Positions 61,115-64,000 of a stretch of 64,000 bases of DNA are shown piece after piece. How positions within the stretch are numbered: position 1 is the first letter of the stretch; each line of letters opens with the position of its first letter. The notes under the pieces are model-generated. The model saw only the letters and a list, made by a program, of their open reading frames with translations. It ran no database searches and was not told the DNA's origin. The DNA is from Chloroflexota bacterium (lineage in GTDB: Bacteria > Chloroflexota > Dehalococcoidia > Lucifugimonadales > UBA3495), in contig JACZUF010000009.1 in the NCBI GenBank assembly GCA_022573285.1, positions 1 to 64,000 of the forward strand, in the 5' to 3' direction. A program made the position numbers and the translations under genes.

Positions 61115-61172
61115 CCGATCGCAAACTTATGCAACTGCGCGGGAATCCGGGCCATTGAGGACCCGGTCCCGC

Positions 61173-63272
61173 TCATCTAGCTAGCGTCACGGTCAGGCCC
61201 AGGTGGTCTGAGGCGAGGCTATGCGTTAACGAGAAATCGCTTGCCTTCAAGTCGTCGGATACCCAGATGTAGTCGATCCGCTTGAGAGGGTTGTCTGACG
61301 GCGCCGTGTAACCCCTACCGCCAGCCCCGGAACGGGCCACATCGCCGCTTTCGGTGGAGAACTCTTCGGAGGCGAGGAAGGCGTCCTTCAGACCCGCTTC
61401 GTTCATCAGAAGCATCTCCGGCGAGCCCGGCAATGCGTTAAAGTCACCCATGATGATGCTCATCTGCCGATTGTTCCACGCCTGGAGGAGCGCTTTTACC
61501 TGAGGCAGCCTCAGGTGGCCCTCGTCCTCCAGGTGGTGCAGGTGGGTAGCGATAACCATCAACGACTCCCCGTCGCCAAGGTCAATCTGGGCCGTGGTGA
61601 AAGCGCGCTTCAACTGCAGTTGAGAGTTGTTGGGCATGGGTTGGTTATGGGAATTAGACATGGGAAAGCGGCTGAGAATGGCATTGCCCCAGACCGAATC
61701 GGCAGATGGGCCCCACACGTACGGCATTTCCAGGCGACGGGAGAGCCATACCAACATGTCAACCGATCCGTTTGTCACCCATCCTCGGGACACCTCCTGC
61801 AATGCTACGATGTCCGGCCCTTGCTCTTCGATGGTCTTGGCGAGATCCTCTAACGCCAGATACCCATCCACGTCGAACCCCTGGTGCAGGTTGTAGGACA
61901 TCACCCGAACCGGGAAGCCCGAGGGGCGCACAGCCTCCGGTTTTTCCCACGCGGCCAGGTATCCCAGGGGTATTAGCAGCACCAGGAACGAAGCCAACGC
62001 CGGGACCAAGACCGGCGTTGGCGGCCGGTACCTGGAAAGAACGGTTGCAGCGGCCAGAACGCTCAGGATGATGAATGCCACAGCGGCCAGGGGGGCCACG
62101 GAGTTACCCCCGGGAACATCCAGTTCGTAATTCACGTAGTACAGAAAGTTCAGTACAAGGAGGAGCAACATTCCCAGTCCGCAGGCGACGGTTGCGACTC
62201 CGATTTTCCCAGCCCCATCAGCCCTATTTTCCGCCGGGGTGGGAGCGCCATCGCTGCCGGCGACGTCAACATTGGCCACAACCCTCCCACCGGAAGCGAG
62301 GGCTACGCCGATCATACCCACCGACATGGAGAGCGCCACCTGCCCAAGCAGCGTCACCATCGCCGCCGCCACCCCGGTACGCTCCCCGAGGGCAAGTAAG
62401 GCGAAAATCGCCCCCAGGGCCCCCAACGATAGCCAGGCGCCGAAGCCCGGGCGCGCCAGCACGCCCATAGCGGCCACGATGCCCACCGCGTTGGTCGCGA
62501 CTATCCAGAGAAATACCAACGGCTGGGTCCAGTCTATGAGAGAGGTCTGCTGGCCGATGTTCTGAAAGAGCAGGGCCTCGAGAAACAAGATGGGCCCCAA
62601 TGCCACCAGCGGCGCCAACCCCAATACTCCTCCATTGGCCTGGAAATCCGGTGCGGGTTGCCGCACCACTGCCGTCAGCAGCAGCCAGTGGGCTACGACC
62701 AGCACGGCCACAACGGCGTGGGTTACCGCGCCGGGCTGCCAGGAAAGGTCCAGGGTGGCAAATGCACCCTTGATCGCCGTGTCTATCCCTATGCCCAGCA
62801 GCAGCCCAACGGCGAACAGGTGACCCCCCTGGACCCCCTTCGCCCGCGCGTGGCCGATATAGTTGGGGATGAATAAGAGAAAGAACGCCGTGCCGAAGGT
62901 CGTGAGCGCCAGGTCTACCACCGGCCAGGGGACTGTCTGCTCAACCAACCGCAGCAGCGCCAGGCCACCACCGGTCAGGACCAGGGCACGCCTGGGCCCC
63001 AGGAACTTATGTACCGATGCCGCGAGGAAAGCCAGCAAGAAAAGGATGAGGGCGTACACCCCCGGCGTAAAAGGCTCTGCTCCCTGGGCGTCGCGAATAT
63101 AAAACACCAGGCCGTTGAGCAACACCCGGAAGACCTGTAGGCCGAAGACGACGGTCAGCGCGAGGAACGCGGCTTCCCGAAGGTAGCTCCAGTCCCACCA
63201 TCTGGAACTGGTAAACGAAGATGTCACGTCAAAGGTGGCTCCCCTCACGATTGATTCAATCCTGTAAGTCAA
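61173..63272 (-). CDS. Membrane-anchored endonuclease/exonuclease/phosphatase family protein
   Basis: The 699-aa protein has a large N-terminal membrane part (about 12-14 helices, residues 30-450) and a C-terminal EEP domain (about 460-699) with MSYNLHQGFD, IVALQEVSRG, GNAILSRFPM, THLHHLEDEG, MGDFNALPGSPE, RIDYIWVS and SDHLGLTV, all catalytic motifs present. The design is like CWH43/PGAP2-interacting proteins, which act on lipid or phosphodiester substrates at the membrane. The EEP domain would face the side opposite the last helix end; the substrate is unknown. Confidence 0.87.
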   Translation of the reverse strand: MTYRIESIVRGATFDVTSSFTSSRWWDWSYLREAAFLALTVVFGLQVFRVLLNGLVFYIRDAQGAEPFTPGVYALILFLLAFLAASVHKFLGPRRALVLTGGGLALLRLVEQTVPWPVVDLALTTFGTAFFLLFIPNYIGHARAKGVQGGHLFAVGLLLGIGIDTAIKGAFATLDLSWQPGAVTHAVVAVLVVAHWLLLTAVVRQPAPDFQANGGVLGLAPLVALGPILFLEALLFQNIGQQTSLIDWTQPLVFLWIVATNAVGIVAAMGVLARPGFGAWLSLGALGAIFALLALGERTGVAAAMVTLLGQVALSMSVGMIGVALASGGRVVANVDVAGSDGAPTPAENRADGAGKIGVATVACGLGMLLLLVLNFLYYVNYELDVPGGNSVAPLAAVAFIILSVLAAATVLSRYRPPTPVLVPALASFLVLLIPLGYLAAWEKPEAVRPSGFPVRVMSYNLHQGFDVDGYLALEDLAKTIEEQGPDIVALQEVSRGWVTNGSVDMLVWLSRRLEMPYVWGPSADSVWGNAILSRFPMSNSHNQPMPNNSQLQLKRAFTTAQIDLGDGESLMVIATHLHHLEDEGHLRLPQVKALLQAWNNRQMSIIMGDFNALPGSPEMLLMNEAGLKDAFLASEEFSTESGDVARSGAGGRGYTAPSDNPLKRIDYIWVSDDLKASDFSLTHSLASDHLGLTVTLAR

Positions 63273-63385
63273 AGAGCGAGTTTACAATGCCATATGGGCC
63301 TTCTGGCCGTAGTTCCCTTAATACCTTCACTTCATGCAGGCCTGGCTTTGCCATCCCGACTGGGGTGTAATTTCGTAGATTGGTC

Positions 63386-63518
63386 GAGACGGGGGAGAGC
63401 CGCCTCGCCGAATCCCCGGCAAAAGACGCCGGCCATCTCGTACCTCGAAAAGACGGCCCACAAAGCGTACAATGTCGGCCAAGGCGCGGTCCTTAAAAGG
63501 GCCGCGCATCCCCGTCTC
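63386..63518. other. Candidate structured RNA element
   Basis: GAGACGGGG (63386-63394) can pair with CCCCGTCTC (63510-63518), enclosing a hairpin CCGGC-AAAAGAC-GCCGG (about 63416-63432) and a 10-bp hairpin GCGCGGTCCT/AGGGCCGCGC (about 63484-63507, loop TAAA). It lies in the 325-base gap between divergent genes, about 80 bases ahead of the DUF1501 start. The strand is undetermined, and it matches no RNA family I recognise. Confidence 0.3.
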
Positions 63519-63597
63519 TTGATTTAGTCCATGCTCAATAGTAGCGTTACGGCAGCACTAAACGGCGTTCCTTCTCCAATTTAGGAGGTAGTCCAAT

Positions 63598-64000
63598 ATG
63601 ACCACCACTAGTCGTGAAAAGAGTCTGATCGTCATTCAGCTAACCGGCGGCAATGATTATTTGAACACGGTCGTTCCCTACGGCGACGGCCGTTATTACG
63701 ATTCCCGATCTACGGTGAACATCCCCCAAGATCAGGTGCTACCCATCGACGGCCAGTTGGGGTTCAACCCTAGCATGGGGCCGATCAAGACGCTGTGGGA
63801 TGAGGGCAAGGTCGCCATAATCAACGGTATCGGCTACGAGCACCCGAACCGCTCTCACTTCAGGTCAATGGATATCTGGCACACCGCCGAGCCCGACGCC
63901 ATCGGACGTGAGGGGTGGTTGGGCCGGGCTATCCGTGACCTCGATCCTCAGAGCGATAACGTGCTCACTGCAATCAACTTCGGCCGCGGCCTGCCTAGGG
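63598..64000 (+). CDS. DUF1501 family protein, N-terminal part (runs off the window)
   Basis: From ATG 63598, with AGGAGGT 8 bases upstream, the frame stays open to the window end (134 codons). It reads LIVIQLTGGNDYLNTVVPYG, then LGFNPSMGPIKTLWDEGKVA and HPNRSHFRSMDIWHTAEP. These are the signature blocks of DUF1501 proteins, a sulfatase/alkaline-phosphatase-like family often exported by Tat and paired with DUF1800 proteins. No signal peptide precedes the first block here, unlike many members. Function unknown. Confidence 0.88.
   Translation, partial: MTTTSREKSLIVIQLTGGNDYLNTVVPYGDGRYYDSRSTVNIPQDQVLPIDGQLGFNPSMGPIKTLWDEGKVAIINGIGYEHPNRSHFRSMDIWHTAEPDAIGREGWLGRAIRDLDPQSDNVLTAINFGRGLPR

Noticed and set aside
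1-64000. CRISPR array or rRNA operon
   Set aside because: No regularly spaced direct repeats and no rRNA-like conserved blocks were seen on either strand.

Overview
The window looks like a high-GC chromosome segment from a Chloroflexota bacterium close to the SAR202/Dehalococcoidia group. This is inferred from gene content: an Alternative Complex III respiratory cluster with a split ActB, and many accessory catabolic families (CaiB/BaiF CoA-transferase, HpcH/CitE-type lyase, SsuD-like flavin monooxygenase, HpaB-type hydroxylase, PuuE-like deacetylases, amidase, benzoylformate-decarboxylase-like TPP enzyme). No rRNA gene, intact tRNA gene or CRISPR array is visible.

Layout. 1-0.5 kb: left end of an IS30-family element and paired palindromes. 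0.5-6 kb: a lone molybdopterin oxidoreductase large subunit, then a + strand CoA-transferase / CitE-like lyase / phosphatase unit. 6-11.9 kb: a LuxR-type ATPase regulator, an alpha/beta hydrolase, a duplicated barrel-fold protein and a cation efflux pump. 11.9-13.5 kb: a secreted membrane-anchored protein plus CtaG. 13.6-27.4 kb: mixed catabolic and housekeeping genes (SsuD-like, amidase, NAD-kinase-like, TauE-like, TrxB, sugar epimerase, hydroxyacid dehydrogenase, MDMPI-type enzyme, MFS, HpaB-like, two deacetylase-like proteins).

27.6-40.9 kb is the core of the window: a 13-kb + strand cluster behind a consensus-like promoter. It encodes a small membrane protein, ActA (five haem sites), ActB1, ActB2, two NrfD-like quinol subunits, ActD and ActE, followed by cytochrome c maturation genes (CcmH, CcmF, TlpA-like) and two unknown envelope proteins. 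The genes would take electrons from quinol to cytochrome c and load haem on the c-type subunits. The terminal oxidase is not in the window; CtaG at 12.5 kb implies one elsewhere.

42.0-44.4 kb is an accessory island: a ParB/Srx-fold protein and a DNA methyltransferase diverge from an intergenic region holding a perfect 9-bp inverted repeat with GATC cores, next to a typA 3'-end remnant. 44.6-59.2 kb returns to chromosomal genes (SDR lacking its catalytic Tyr, FAH hydrolase, several CMD/AhpD proteins, methyltransferases, a FtsX/ATPase exporter with lipoproteins, TPP enzyme, NadE). 59.2-61.1 kb is again mobile-looking: a frameshifted IS1595-type transposase remnant, a VapBC45-like toxin-antitoxin pair and a decayed tRNA/tmRNA-like sequence. 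The window closes with a membrane-anchored endonuclease/exonuclease/phosphatase protein and the start of a DUF1501 protein. Intergenic repeats are frequent, including two copies of a roughly 165-bp MITE-like element (2940-3102 and 54870-55040).
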